Source: Halothiobacillus neapolitanus c2 | GTDB lineage: Bacteria > Pseudomonadota > Gammaproteobacteria > Halothiobacillales > Halothiobacillaceae | Length of the DNA stretch: 64,000 nucleotides | Assembly (NCBI RefSeq): GCF_000024765.1 | Contig: NC_013422.1 | Span: forward strand, 1,631,501 to 1,695,500 | Direction: 5' to 3' | In this document: positions 20,306 to 30,046 of the stretch, one piece after another | Position numbering within the stretch: the stretch's first letter is position 1 | How the letters are laid out: each line of letters opens with the position of its first letter | Translations under genes and position numbers: made by a program | Notes under the pieces: model-generated | What the model was told of the DNA's origin: nothing | Seen by the model: only the letters and a program-made list of their open reading frames with translations | The model's database searches: none

Positions 20306-22666
20306 TCAGGATCGCGGCGGCGGCGCCAATACTTCACGCGAGCCATTCGTCTGCAACTGACCGACGATACCGTCGTTTTCCATTTCCTCGATTAGACGCG
20401 CAGCCCGGTTGTAACCGATCTTGAGCCGGCGCTGTACGTAAGAAATAGAGGCTTTTCGGGTTTCGGTCACGATGGCCACGGCTTGATCATAATACTCATC
20501 GACCGCTTCACCTGATGCGGATAGCGGTTTCTCGCCCGGCAATACGATGGCCGCCGCACTCTCCTCAGACAAAACCGCGTCGATGTAGTTCGGTTCGCCC
20601 AGTGCTTTCAATGCTTCGACCACGCGATGCACTTCATCGTCGCTGACGAATGCGCCGTGGACGCGAACCGGCAAACCGGTGCCGGGCGGCAGATACAACA
20701 TATCGCCATGGCCCAGCAGATTTTCTGCACCCATTTGATCGAGAATGGTCCGTGAGTCGATTTTGGAGGAAACCTGAAATGAAATACGAGTCGGAATGTT
20801 GGCTTTGATCAGGCCGGTAATCACATCCACCGAAGGGCGCTGCGTGGCGAGAATCAGGTGAATCCCCGCCGCACGGGCCTTTTGCGCCAAGCGGGCGATC
20901 AGCTCTTCGACCTTCTTGCCAACCACCATCATCATGTCCGCGAATTCATCAACCACTACGACGATATGCGGCAATCGTTCAAGTTCCGGTGCCGGTAGAT
21001 CGGGATCGAACGCCTCTGCGCGGTTATAGAACGGATCACGCAGCGGCTCGCTTTTTTCTGCCGCGGCAGAAATTTTCTCATTGCAACCGGCCAGATTGCG
21101 CACGCCCAGCGCAGACATGAGCTTGTAGCGACGTTCCATTTCACCCACGGCCCAACGCAGGGCATTGGCGGCTTCCTTCATATCCGTAACCACGGGGGCC
21201 AACAGATGCGGAATCCCTTCGTAAACCGAAAGTTCCAGCATTTTCGGATCAATCAGAATCAGGCGAACGTCATCGGCTGTGGATTTGTACAGCAGGCTCA
21301 GGATCATCGCGTTCACACCGACCGATTTCCCCGAACCGGTCGTGCCAGCCACCAGCAGATGCGGCATGCGCGCAAGATCCGCCGTAATGGACGCCCCCGC
21401 AATGTCCTTGCCCAAAGCCATGGTGAGCGATGAACGGCTGTCTCGATACGATTTCGACTCGATCAATTCGCGCAGTGCGATGATCTCGCGCACCTTGTTC
21501 GGAATCTCAAGACCCACGGTGGATTTGCCCGGAATCACCTCGACCACGCGAACGGAAACAATCGACAGCGCCCGCGCCAGATCCTTGGCAAGGTTGGAAA
21601 TCTGGCTCACCTTGACGCCCGCGGCGGGTTGCAATTCAAAACGGGTGATCACCGGGCCCGGGGTCGCCGCCACCACCGCCACACGCACACCAAATTCTTC
21701 CAATCGATCCTCAATCAAGCGAGACATCGATTCGAGCATTTCCTCACTGAAACCCGACTGCCGTTGCGGTGCGAAATCCAGCAAGTCTACGATCGGTTTG
21801 CCGCCCGAAGTCCCCAGTACAGGCTGCTGTCGTGGCGCCGCTTTAGCCGCACGAGCGGGGATCGGTTTTGTCTGCGGGGAAACAGAAGCGGGTGCCGAAG
21901 AAAATATATCCAGAACGGGATCGACAGGGGGGGCATCTTCAGCCTTTTTCTTACGTTTGCGCGAGAACGGCGGCACGTAATCTGTCTGCACGGTGGGGAT
22001 TCGAGCAGGCTCGACACCAGCGGTTTGATCTGCATCTCGGCGATTGCTGATTAGCCGGGATACGAACAACATGCTCGAATCCACGCCTCGGCCAACAAGT
22101 TCGAACAGGGCGAGCCAGGACAATCCGGAAACGGCTGAGAACGCAATCATCACAAAAGCGATCATCAAGCCGGTCGCACCCAGCGCGCCCAGGTATCGGA
22201 CCAACCCCGTTGCCAACACCTGGCCTACAACCCCACCCGCTGAGCCGCTGGCGGCCAAACCACCAACAGTTTGCGGCGCGGGTTGATGGATGGCGGCGAG
22301 CACGCTGACGGCAAAGACCGTCAGCACGACACCGCTGATTTGAATTGCAAAGAAGACATTGACAAGCCGGTCATCCGTCCGCAACCGAACGAATTGTCGC
22401 ACGGCAAACATCAGCAACATCGGCGGCACGGCATAAGCGCCGTACCCCAGCAGAAAACGCGAGAAATCAGCCAGCCATGCGCCGACCAATCCGGCCGCAT
22501 TGTGCACCGCCGATCCTTGACCCGTGGTGGTAAAACCGGGGTCACTCGGCGAGTAGGTCCACAACGACATGCCGTAATATCCGACGAGCAAAACCAGTCC
22601 GAACAAGACCATGTCGGCCATCATTCTGCGGGGCTGGAACAACACCGTATTTTTAGCTGTATTCAT
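20306..22666 (-). CDS. ftsK: DNA translocase FtsK
   Basis: Septal DNA pump that coordinates chromosome dimer resolution with division. The 786-residue protein is at the short end for FtsK. Four N-terminal membrane segments lie before about residue 195, followed by a short Pro/Ala-rich linker of about 80 residues. The RecA-like motor has Walker A ([16 protein letters not shown], near 455) and Walker B ([13 protein letters not shown]), and [22 protein letters not shown]. The DNA-reading gamma winged helix is at the C-terminus ([21 protein letters not shown]). The translation start lies only 28 bases from the end of a MITE, so the original promoter may have been displaced. Confidence 0.96.
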   Translation of the reverse strand: MNTAKNTVLFQPRRMMADMVLFGLVLLVGYYGMSLWTYSPSDPGFTTTGQGSAVHNAAGLVGAWLADFSRFLLGYGAYAVPPMLLMFAVRQFVRLRTDDRLVNVFFAIQISGVVLTVFAVSVLAAIHQPAPQTVGGLAASGSAGGVVGQVLATGLVRYLGALGATGLMIAFVMIAFSAVSGLSWLALFELVGRGVDSSMLFVSRLISNRRDADQTAGVEPARIPTVQTDYVPPFSRKRKKKAEDAPPVDPVLDIFSSAPASVSPQTKPIPARAAKAAPRQQPVLGTSGGKPIVDLLDFAPQRQSGFSEEMLESMSRLIEDRLEEFGVRVAVVAATPGPVITRFELQPAAGVKVSQISNLAKDLARALSIVSVRVVEVIPGKSTVGLEIPNKVREIIALRELIESKSYRDSRSSLTMALGKDIAGASITADLARMPHLLVAGTTGSGKSVGVNAMILSLLYKSTADDVRLILIDPKMLELSVYEGIPHLLAPVVTDMKEAANALRWAVGEMERRYKLMSALGVRNLAGCNEKISAAAEKSEPLRDPFYNRAEAFDPDLPAPELERLPHIVVVVDEFADMMMVVGKKVEELIARLAQKARAAGIHLILATQRPSVDVITGLIKANIPTRISFQVSSKIDSRTILDQMGAENLLGHGDMLYLPPGTGLPVRVHGAFVSDDEVHRVVEALKALGEPNYIDAVLSEESAAAIVLPGEKPLSASGEAVDEYYDQAVAIVTETRKASISYVQRRLKIGYNRAARLIEEMENDGIVGQLQTNGSREVLAPPPRS

Positions 22667-22694
22667 TAAAAACCAGATTTAGTTTCAGTTGATT

Positions 22695-23013
22695 AAGGAA
22701 CCTCTGATTGAATCCCTCGTGAGCCGAGTTGCTGATCCAAAAGCCTCAAAACGAGGCAGAGGCCGAAGGTCGTAGTTTGCGCTACGATGCCAAGGCCGAT
22801 AACGAAGTGTTGCGGCTTTTGGGCTGCAACCCGCATGGGACGGTCTTTTGAGGGCGATTTTACGCGTAGCTGGCGTAAGCCCGCTGTGTTGCGCCGCTCA
22901 CGAATGGAATAACCATTAACGCGGAGCTGGCGCAAGCCCGTTTCGCACCGCGCCTTGCGACTCATCCCTCAAAAGACCGTCTCGGCCACGAAGGATTCAA
23001 TCAGAGGTTCCTT
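22695..23013. mobile_element. MITE-like element with perfect 21-bp terminal inverted repeats
   Basis: A 319-base non-coding element bounded by exact 21-base inverted repeats at 22695-22715 and 22993-23013, each containing GGAACCTCTGATTGAATCC or its complement. No clear target duplication is visible. Inside are two related subrepeats of the form GCGTAGCTGGCGTAAGCCCG and GCGGAGCTGGCGCAAGCCCG (about 22862-22940) and no believable transposase. A lone copy of the end sequence occurs at 31016-31034. It looks like a MITE mobilised in trans by an insertion sequence not present here. It lies between ftsK and sspB. Confidence 0.8.
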
Positions 23014-23163
23014 GGCAAATAGCTCAAACTTTGGTTTAAAGATGTCGGCAGTATAACGGAATAAGACGAGCGGCAAAAACCGACCAGAAACTGTGATTTC
23101 GACGTGTAACCGATCGAACGGACAACACCCAACGCTTGGCGAAGAATATCGGCGTGAATCGGC

Positions 23164-23697
23164 TTATTTGACAATCCGCAGCCGGGAAGTCTTGCCCTTT
23201 TTGCCATCCGGGCGAGGTGGGGTCGGATCATCATCGGGCGGGCCATCCCCTTCATCCAAAGAGTCGGCATCCGATGATCTGTTATCCGAAACACGTCGCA
23301 GTGTCTGAACCTTGCCCGTATCGGCAAGACTGAGCTTGGGTGCGCTGTCTTGAGCGTCATCATCATCCATGAATTCCTCATCCGGCTCCGGTGGGAACTG
23401 CGCCCCACTGCCGGAATCCCGATCGTAAATCCCGACGACAGCCCGCATCGGCACAAAAATCGATTCCGCCTTGCCACCGAAACGCGCTTCAAAGGCGATT
23501 GCTGCACGATCCATCGTGAAGTAACGCACGGCGCTTGGGCTGATATTCAGATGAATCTGCCCTTCTTCGACATGCGCTTGCGGCACCTGAACCCGAGAAA
23601 CCGTGGCATCAACCACGATAATGGGCACATGCCCTTGATCGACCGTCCAGTCGTACAGGGCGCGGATCAGATACGGGCGTTTGGAAAGCATTGGCAA
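23164..23697 (-). CDS. sspB: ClpXP protease specificity-enhancing factor SspB
   Basis: Adaptor that delivers ssrA-tagged proteins to ClpXP. The 177-residue chain has the conserved folded part: KRPYLIRALYDWTVDQGHVPIIVVDA near the start, then LNISPSAVRYFTMDRAAIAFEARFGG and IFVPMRAVVGIYDRDSG. A long acidic flexible tail follows (DEEFMDDDDAQD... DEGDGPPDDDP) and ends in a short basic ClpX-binding peptide (GKKGKTSRLRIVK). It lies three bases downstream of sspA, the standard operon. Confidence 0.95.
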   Translation of the reverse strand: MPMLSKRPYLIRALYDWTVDQGHVPIIVVDATVSRVQVPQAHVEEGQIHLNISPSAVRYFTMDRAAIAFEARFGGKAESIFVPMRAVVGIYDRDSGSGAQFPPEPDEEFMDDDDAQDSAPKLSLADTGKVQTLRRVSDNRSSDADSLDEGDGPPDDDPTPPRPDGKKGKTSRLRIVK

Positions 23698-23700
23698 ACC

Positions 23701-24330
23701 TTAATAGCGATCACGCATTTCACGTTCGACTTCGGTCAGACTCATCTGAAAGGTAGGCCGATCGAACATGCGCTTCATGTAATCGAGCACGGGTTTGGCG
23801 CTCGGTCCGGACAATTCGACGCCGTAGACGGGCAAACGCCACAGCAACGCGGACAGGGTCACATCGGTCAGGCTGTATTCATCGCTCATGAAAAACGGCT
23901 GGTGGCCGAACGCTGGTGCCAATGCCAGCAGACCTTCGCGCAGTGTTTTGCGGGCACGGGCAACGGTTTTCTCGCCGCGCTCGAACTCGGGCAGCAGACC
24001 GTACCAGTCACGTTCGATGCTGTAGAGCGCGGTGCGGACCTTGGCGCGGCTGACCGGATCGACCGGCATCAAAGGAGGGTGCGGAAAACGCTCATCGAGG
24101 TATTCCATGATCACGCGGGCATTGGTGACAACAAGATCACGATCCGCCAGCACAGGCACGGTGCCTTCCGGGCTCAAATCGTGAAAGTCTTCGGGTATTT
24201 CTCCGATAGAAATATCGATCACATCAGCTGTGAGTTCTTTTTCCGCCAAAACGATACGGGTACGGTGGCAATCCGGGCTTTCAGGATTGGTAAACAAGGT
24301 CATGACCGAACGACGATTGACACTCGCCAT
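23701..24330 (-). CDS. sspA: Stringent starvation protein A
   Basis: GST-fold RNA polymerase-associated protein that affects stationary-phase and acid-stress transcription. The 209 residues show the thioredoxin-like half (VMTLFTNPESPDCHRTRIVLAEKEL) and the helical half (YSLTDVTLSALLWRLP). The conserved PHPP-type loop appears as ERFPHPPLMPVDPVSRAKVR (about 85-104). It forms an operon with sspB. The stretch before it toward 24495 is only 160 bases and shows no gene. Confidence 0.95.
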   Translation of the reverse strand: MASVNRRSVMTLFTNPESPDCHRTRIVLAEKELTADVIDISIGEIPEDFHDLSPEGTVPVLADRDLVVTNARVIMEYLDERFPHPPLMPVDPVSRAKVRTALYSIERDWYGLLPEFERGEKTVARARKTLREGLLALAPAFGHQPFFMSDEYSLTDVTLSALLWRLPVYGVELSGPSAKPVLDYMKRMFDRPTFQMSLTEVEREMRDRY

Positions 24331-24494
24331 ATGGCGTCTCCTAAAGATTCAAGCGAAATAGACGCAGCATGATAGCAAATCGCGCCGATTTAATGGGCAA
24401 CAGTAACGGGTCATATCGAGATTCCCTGTCAGAACACGGTCGTACTGACTTCGATCCGATCCAATACAGTTGCAGGAACGAAAGCATCGACTGG

Positions 24495-25307
24495 TCAGAA
24501 TGCCGGCGTGGCAATTCTGCAATCATGAGCGTAGAGCAAATCGCCGAACTCGACACTGCGCAAAAAGCCGAGTTCATTGGCACGCGCCGGGGCGATCGGA
24601 TCGTCTGTACTGGCATTCGCAAAATGACCGGGGTGACACATGATCACCGTGTCCCCCGGCGATGCACGCAGCCATTCGCCCATTAAATGCGCATAGCCGG
24701 TTTGAGATTGATCGAAGCCATAAACCCCGGCGAACGATCCATTGGTTTTGAGCCCGTGACGCAGCGCTAGCTGCCGCAATGTTTCGGCGCCCAGATGTGC
24801 AATCATCCAACCTTTTATCATTGGTTTTGGCGAGATAATCGGCGAGGTAATGCGCACCCACGGGTGAACGGCTTCTTGTGCCAATATCTCCAGCAGACAC
24901 TCACGAACCACGGGTAACTGGTGCACATGCTGATGGCCATCCACATAATCTGGTGCCCGCCCCAATGCCTGCGTGAAGCGATCCCATTGGGTTCTCAGGC
25001 TCTCACGGATGCGATCACGCGGCAGCAGCCCAGCGTGGGCACCGGAAATCAATAGGGACAAGGGGCGATGCCATGCTCCGCCGAATCTTTGTGACAAATT
25101 AAGGTGCAGCCCCACCTGAACGCCACTCGTCTCAATTGGCATTTGATCCAGTGTTTTGGCCGCATCGAACCAGCGCGGCAATTGAGTCAGACAGCCGAAC
25201 CCGCTCAAGCGTCCGTTTTCGACCAGTTCGAGAATGCCCGCATCGACGGCAGGCGACAGGCCAAAATCATCAGCGATCAGGACAATGGAACGCAAAGGAT
25301 TCTCCAC
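24495..25307 (-). CDS. ChbG/HpnK (YdjC) family carbohydrate deacetylase, NaxD-like
   Basis: Metal-dependent deacetylase of the YdjC superfamily. The metal-site aspartate pair is in VLIADDFGLS near the start, His residues sit in YVDGHQHVHQLPVVR and MCHPGHFAN lies near the C-terminus, all as expected for this fold. The frame is open up to an ATG at 25433, but that would overlap the divergent GT39 gene. GTG at 25307, directly before the first strand, is taken as start (270 residues). Family members act on chitooligosaccharides, hopanoid-linked sugars, or, as NaxD in Francisella, on undecaprenyl-phosphate GalNAc before lipid A modification. Neighbouring GT2 and ArnT-type genes favour the last role. 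Confidence 0.8.
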   Translation of the reverse strand: MENPLRSIVLIADDFGLSPAVDAGILELVENGRLSGFGCLTQLPRWFDAAKTLDQMPIETSGVQVGLHLNLSQRFGGAWHRPLSLLISGAHAGLLPRDRIRESLRTQWDRFTQALGRAPDYVDGHQHVHQLPVVRECLLEILAQEAVHPWVRITSPIISPKPMIKGWMIAHLGAETLRQLALRHGLKTNGSFAGVYGFDQSQTGYAHLMGEWLRASPGDTVIMCHPGHFANASTDDPIAPARANELGFLRSVEFGDLLYAHDCRIATPAF

Positions 25308-25425
25308 AGATAAAACAGCACGCCATTGTAAACAGATCGCGGCAACCGATTGAACATTCAGCGACGAATGATGGCTGTTTCGGTACCATGCCGACTCGAT
25401 TCCAACTTTCTGAGTTACTTCGCCG

Positions 25426-27048
25426 ATGACCACGCCCTCAGCCCCCCACTGGACCGCCCGCCTCGCTCGTTTAGGTCAATGGCTGCTCGATCACCCCGTT
25501 TGGCTCTTTGTATTATTTGCGTTTTGGTTAGCGGCAACGATCGGTTTGCGACCTTTGTTCGTACCGGATGAAGGCCGTTATGTGGGCGTTGCCCTGTCGA
25601 TGCTGCACACCGGCGACTGGCTGGTGCCGAAACTTGACGGCCTGCCATTTTTCCACAAACCACCCTTATTTTACTGGGTCACCGCGTCGTCGCTGGCTGT
25701 GTTCGGCACGCACGAATGGGCAGCCCGCGCGGCACCATTTCTGGCGGGCATGGCCTCGGCCATTACCTTGTTCTGGTTTTTGAACCAATACGCCAACCGC
25801 CGTGCGGCCGGTTTGGGTGTGTTGTTGCTCGGCACTTTTCCGTTGTTTTTCGATGCGGCGCAATTTGCGAGCATGGACATGCTGGTCGGCTCATTAATTG
25901 CCATCACCATCCTGCTGCTGGCCCATGTAAGCCAGCAATTGCAGGCGAGACGAAGTGCCAAATGGGTGCTGGTTCTGGCCTATGCCACGGCAGGGCTTGG
26001 CATGATGACCAAGGGCATGATCGGGTTTGTCCTGCCCGGCATGGTTATTACCTTTTGGCTCCTGTGGAACCGACGATTCACCCATCTTTACAGGCTGATT
26101 TCTCCGCTTGGTTTGGTCGTTTTTTTGGCGATTGTGGCGCCCTGGTTTGCTCTGATGGAACTCAAGTTCCCGGGCTTTTTGCACTACACCTTCATCTACC
26201 AGCAGTTTGATCGCTATCTCGACAGCAGTTTTAACAATCCGCAACCGATTTATTTTTACGTCATGGTGTTGTTCGGCGGCCTGATTCCCTGGGCGGTCGG
26301 TCTGTTCTGGCTGGCCTCGTTCCCGAAAAATCGTCAGCTCATGTCGTTGAAGCGCACCAATCATCTGCTGAGCCTTGGGGTGATCTGGCTCGGCAGCATT
26401 TTGTTGTTCTTCTCGATCCCGACCTCAAAACTGATCGGGTATATTTTGCCGACGGTGCCGAGTCTTGCCCTATTGTTGGCCTTGGCATTCGACAAAGCCC
26501 TCACCCACACCGCGAATGAACCGGCCGAGCAGCGCCGTTGGCAGGGGCGCATCGCGTCTATGGCCCTGATCGGTGCGCTGTTGGGCGTAACGAGCGTCGT
26601 CATTTTCGCCGTGATAGATCACAAATCGCATAAGGAAATCACCCTGGCCGTGCGTGACCGCATCGCACCCGATGCCGATGTGGTGTTTTACAACTATTAC
26701 TATTTCAGCGTGCCGTTTTATCTGGATCGCACCCAGCCAGCCCTGGTAACAGGCCCGTGGGATGACCCGAATAATTTCAGATCCGATGGTGCCAATACCG
26801 AGCTGTACACGTCGGCGAAGTTCGATCCCGAAGCCGCCAAGCGCATTTTGATTTCCACGGATCAACTCGGCGCCATGGCCACCGAAGCCAAGCAAGGAAA
26901 ACGCGCACCGGTATGGGTATTCGTTCAGCGGGATGATGCACAAAGGGCAGCATTGTTTGCAGATCAGCAACCGGTGACGCAAGACAAACGCGCCGCGATT
27001 TACTGCTTTGGCTGCACGGCAAACGCCCAGAATCGACTGGATAAGTAA
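25426..27048 (+). CDS. ArnT-like lipid A glycosyltransferase (GT39 family)
   Basis: Integral membrane glycosyltransferase that uses a polyprenyl-phosphate sugar donor on the periplasmic side. The 540 residues have about 12 hydrophobic segments. The conserved acidic motif between TM1 and TM2 is FVPDEGRYVGVALSML (DE at about 46-47) and the next loop carries HKPPLFYW, both hallmark features of ArnT/PMT enzymes. The C-terminal part is a periplasmic domain after residue about 395. It could add aminoarabinose, galactosamine or another amino sugar to lipid A. No arnA or arnB is in the window, so aminoarabinose is less supported. The last 48 bases overlap gtrA tail to tail. Confidence 0.85.
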   Translation: MTTPSAPHWTARLARLGQWLLDHPVWLFVLFAFWLAATIGLRPLFVPDEGRYVGVALSMLHTGDWLVPKLDGLPFFHKPPLFYWVTASSLAVFGTHEWAARAAPFLAGMASAITLFWFLNQYANRRAAGLGVLLLGTFPLFFDAAQFASMDMLVGSLIAITILLLAHVSQQLQARRSAKWVLVLAYATAGLGMMTKGMIGFVLPGMVITFWLLWNRRFTHLYRLISPLGLVVFLAIVAPWFALMELKFPGFLHYTFIYQQFDRYLDSSFNNPQPIYFYVMVLFGGLIPWAVGLFWLASFPKNRQLMSLKRTNHLLSLGVIWLGSILLFFSIPTSKLIGYILPTVPSLALLLALAFDKALTHTANEPAEQRRWQGRIASMALIGALLGVTSVVIFAVIDHKSHKEITLAVRDRIAPDADVVFYNYYYFSVPFYLDRTQPALVTGPWDDPNNFRSDGANTELYTSAKFDPEAAKRILISTDQLGAMATEAKQGKRAPVWVFVQRDDAQRAALFADQQPVTQDKRAAIYCFGCTANAQNRLDK

Positions 27049-27446
27049 GTCGCTACCGCCACGATGGCGATCACGATGAATAGTGCGACGGTATATGGCA
27101 AGGGTGTCCAAGCCAATAGCGCCGCATAGAGCAGTTCATTGACAACAAACCCGATCACCGCGACCAAGGCGAATCGAGGCAGTGCTCGTCGAATAGGGTG
27201 CGGGTCATCCGCCTTGAAGCTGCCGTGACGATGGCCGAAAAAACTCACCCAAAATGCCACGAAAAACCCCGCCGGGTTCGCCAGTAAAGCGGCCATCGAC
27301 CACTGGCTGACCAATGCCCAGACCACGGCCAGATGCACAGCCGCAGCCGCTACGCCAACGGCGGCGAAGATCACCAGCGATTGCAGACGAACCCAAATAG
27401 CCAGCCCGGAAGCCCGCAGCACCCGGACCTTCGAACCGTCATCCAT
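27000..27446 (-). CDS. GtrA family membrane protein
   Basis: A 148-residue protein with four membrane segments of the GtrA/DPMS family, thought to flip polyprenyl-phosphate-linked sugars. Typical blocks are VHLAVVWALV, NPAGFFVAFWVSFFGHRHGSF and a final YLSSRFWAF motif. It overlaps the start of its gene neighbour by 8 bases: the upstream GT2 gene (27439-28443) ends inside its first codons, so the pair is translationally coupled as in GtrA/GtrB systems. The convergent 48-base overlap with the GT39 coding end is unusual but both frames are well supported. Confidence 0.88.
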   Translation of the reverse strand: MDDGSKVRVLRASGLAIWVRLQSLVIFAAVGVAAAAVHLAVVWALVSQWSMAALLANPAGFFVAFWVSFFGHRHGSFKADDPHPIRRALPRFALVAVIGFVVNELLYAALLAWTPLPYTVALFIVIAIVAVATYLSSRFWAFAVQPKQ

Positions 27447-28443
27447 GTTTGCTATCGGATTCGATCAAACTCGGCAGAGGCGTGGCCATTTGTTCTTGGG
27501 CAAACGGGCTGTTATCGATCTGTTCGTCGACGATATAGCGTGGCCGTTGTTTGACCTCATCATACACTCGCCCTAGATACTCACCGAGAATCCCGATGGA
27601 GATCAACTGGATGCCGCCGAACAGCATCAGCCCGGCGACAATGGTCGTCCAACCAGCGACAGGGCGTTGATCGATGAAATAAGCCAGCGTGACGTAGCCG
27701 CCGTAGATCAGCGCCAGCAATGCGAGAATCAGGCCGAACACACTCCACAACCGCAGAGGCACATTCGAGAAGGCCGTCAAGCCGGTCAACGCCAGATTCA
27801 GCAACCGCCGCCCCGAAAAATGGCTTTTACCGTGCAGCCGGGGCTCGGGGGTATACGGCAGGGCCTGCGTGCGAAAGCCAACCCAGGCATACAAGCCCTT
27901 CATGAAGCGATTACGTTCGGGCAGCGCACGCAGGGCAGCGACCACTTTGGCATCCAGCAGCCGAAAATCGCCAGCATCTTCCGGCACCTGAACAGCCGAA
28001 CCGAAATTGATCAACCAATACAACAACCCGGAACCCCAGCGCTTCCAGAACGGTTCATCCCTGCGATGTTCCCGCACGAAATAAACCATCTGCGCACCCT
28101 CGCGCCAGGCGGCCAGCATTTGCGGCATCAAGGCGACCGGGTGTTGCAAATCGGCATCCAGCATGAAACAGACATCGCCCCGCACCCGATCAAGCCCCGC
28201 GCTCAAGGCCGCTTCCTTGCCGAAATTGCGTGAGAAATGCAGCACGACCAAACCCGGTGTATCGGCATATTCGGCCAATACGGCGCGCGTACGATCCCGA
28301 CTGCCGTCGTCGACCACGATGATTTCCCAGTGATCGGACAACTCGCCCAACTGCATGCTCAATTGAGTCAACAGATTCGGTAGGTTGGCAGCCTCATTGA
28401 AGGCAGGTACCACGCACGAAATGCGTACGGAACGATCATTCAT
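27439..28443 (-). CDS. Polyprenyl-phosphate glycosyltransferase, GT2 family (ArnC/GtrB/FlmF-like)
   Basis: Inner-membrane enzyme that charges undecaprenyl phosphate with a sugar from a nucleotide donor. The 334 residues have a GT-A domain: SCVVPAFNEAANLPNLL, the metal-binding DADLQHP (about 117-123), and ALSAGLDRVRGD. Two C-terminal membrane segments follow (LWSVFGLILALLALIYGG and a second near 265-285), then the GILGEYLGRVYDEVKQRPRYIV motif common to ArnC, GtrB and FlmF. With GtrA, the deacetylase and the GT39 it forms a plausible complete route for adding a deacetylated amino sugar to lipid A. Confidence 0.88.
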   Translation of the reverse strand: MNDRSVRISCVVPAFNEAANLPNLLTQLSMQLGELSDHWEIIVVDDGSRDRTRAVLAEYADTPGLVVLHFSRNFGKEAALSAGLDRVRGDVCFMLDADLQHPVALMPQMLAAWREGAQMVYFVREHRRDEPFWKRWGSGLLYWLINFGSAVQVPEDAGDFRLLDAKVVAALRALPERNRFMKGLYAWVGFRTQALPYTPEPRLHGKSHFSGRRLLNLALTGLTAFSNVPLRLWSVFGLILALLALIYGGYVTLAYFIDQRPVAGWTTIVAGLMLFGGIQLISIGILGEYLGRVYDEVKQRPRYIVDEQIDNSPFAQEQMATPLPSLIESDSKHG

Positions 28444-28799
28444 TCTTTTTTATCCGGAACAAAGCAAAGCGCAAGAATACACGCAAGTTCGCCAGTGCCA
28501 CCAGCAAAGTACCGCTCATTCTGCGCCTCGGATGGCCTCCACCGCGGAATCGTCAGAAGCACACCGGCGATGGCGACTGATAAAGATCTGCTAGTCAGGT
28601 ATCGAAAAACTCACTTTGATTAGTAGACTCATTAATATATTGTCAAACAATAACGCGGGGTTTTATTCTCAGCCCCATCGTTTAACAACCATCACACCTA
28701 CTTTCCGCTACGGGTTTTCATACAACGATTCGGTCTCATCAAATCAAAAAAGCGATCGGCTCATGAACCAACCCGCCTGATTTTCATTGGAGGTATGGA
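28444..28799. other. Intergenic region between the GT2 gene and cfa
   Basis: A 356-base divergent spacer holding no supported gene. The middle (about 28600-28680) is AT-rich and should carry promoters for both directions, but no strong sigma-70 pair stands out. A perfect GGAGGT ribosome-binding site at 28790-28795 fixes the cfa start. Confidence 0.4.
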
Positions 28800-29984
28800 A
28801 TGTCGCGACTGTTTGATGAATCACTGGATACAGACACATTAGATCGAAATACCGCCGCTGCGCTGCCGCGAAGTTTAAGCGAATCGACACTGGCCGACGC
28901 CCTTGCGCTGGCAGACATCCAAATCAATGGCGACCGCCCCTGGGATCTGATCATCAAGGACCGTCGCACCATCAAAAGAAGTCTGGCCTACGGCAATTTG
29001 GGCTTGGGTGAAAGCTACATGGCCGGCTGGGTGGACATCCCTGCGATCGATCAATTCATCGATCGGGTGTTGCGCGCACGGCTGGATGAACGAGTTGGGC
29101 ATTCTGTCCACGTCAAGGCCCACGCCCTCATGGCCCGTGTTTTTAACCATCAGAGTCCCGTTCGGGCTTGGCAGGTCGGGCAACGCCACTACGATCTGAG
29201 CAACGATTTTTATCAGGACATGCTTGATCACCGCATGACCTATACCTGCGGGTTCTGGGAACAAGCACATAACCTCGACGAAGCGCAGGAAGCCAAACTG
29301 GATCTGATCTGTCGCAAACTCGAACTCAAACCCGGTGAACGCGTGCTGGATATCGGGTGTGGCTGGGGCAGCTTCATGCGTTTTGCAGCCGAGCGATATG
29401 GCGTCGAATGCGTGGGGCTGACGATTTCGAAGGAGCAGGCCAAACTCGGACAAGCGCTTTGTGCGGGTTTACCGGTCACGTTCCGGCTTCAGGACTATCG
29501 AGACATCGATGAATCCTTCGATAAAATCGTCTCCATTGGCATGTTCGAGCACGTAGGGCACAAAAATTATGCTACCTACATGGATGTGGTACGGCGCTGC
29601 CTGAAACCCGACGGGTTGTTCCTATTGCATACCATCGCATCGAGCGACGTGAACCCGACGCCAGACGAATGGATTGATAAATACATTTTCCCCAACGGCG
29701 AAATCCCGTCATTTAGCCAGATTATGGACGCGGTCACCGGCAGGTTCGTTGTGGAGGACATGCATAATTTCGGCGCCGATTACGACCGCACCCTGATGGC
29801 CTGGCACGACAATTTTTCCCGCGTTTGGCCCAAATACGCGCAAAAATTCGGGGCGACGTTCGAACGCATGTGGCGCTACTATTTGTTGTCGTGTGCGGGC
29901 ACATTTCGCGCTCGCAGGACGCATTTGCTGCAACTCGTTCTCTCGCCTGCGGGCGTTGTCGGCGGTTACCACCGACCCGCCTGA
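28800..29984 (+). CDS. cfa: Cyclopropane-fatty-acyl-phospholipid synthase
   Basis: SAM-dependent enzyme that converts unsaturated phospholipid acyl chains to cyclopropanes at the membrane, usually at entry into stationary phase or under acid stress. The 394-residue protein has an N-terminal lipid-binding domain (to about 115) and a methyltransferase core with the SAM motif VLDIGCGWGSF (182-192). The family block MTYTCGFWE lies at about 145-153 and IVSIGMFEHVGHKNY follows, then the FPNGEIPS region. The length matches E. coli Cfa. The start follows GGAGGT at ideal spacing. Confidence 0.95.
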   Translation: MSRLFDESLDTDTLDRNTAAALPRSLSESTLADALALADIQINGDRPWDLIIKDRRTIKRSLAYGNLGLGESYMAGWVDIPAIDQFIDRVLRARLDERVGHSVHVKAHALMARVFNHQSPVRAWQVGQRHYDLSNDFYQDMLDHRMTYTCGFWEQAHNLDEAQEAKLDLICRKLELKPGERVLDIGCGWGSFMRFAAERYGVECVGLTISKEQAKLGQALCAGLPVTFRLQDYRDIDESFDKIVSIGMFEHVGHKNYATYMDVVRRCLKPDGLFLLHTIASSDVNPTPDEWIDKYIFPNGEIPSFSQIMDAVTGRFVVEDMHNFGADYDRTLMAWHDNFSRVWPKYAQKFGATFERMWRYYLLSCAGTFRARRTHLLQLVLSPAGVVGGYHRPA

Positions 29985-30046
29985 TCGGGTCTGTGAACCC
30001 ACGACGAAAAGCCAAACACCACGACCACGGGCCGCTTCGTTGGCTG

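Noticed and set aside
20233-20346. N-terminal extension of lolA
   Set aside because: The added 38 residues precede a good signal peptide and overlap ftsK; a better ribosome-binding site sits before ATG 20232.
22693-22965. 90-codon open frame inside the ftsK MITE
   Set aside because: It runs through the inverted repeat and its internal subrepeats, and has no domain features; it is a by-product of the element sequence.
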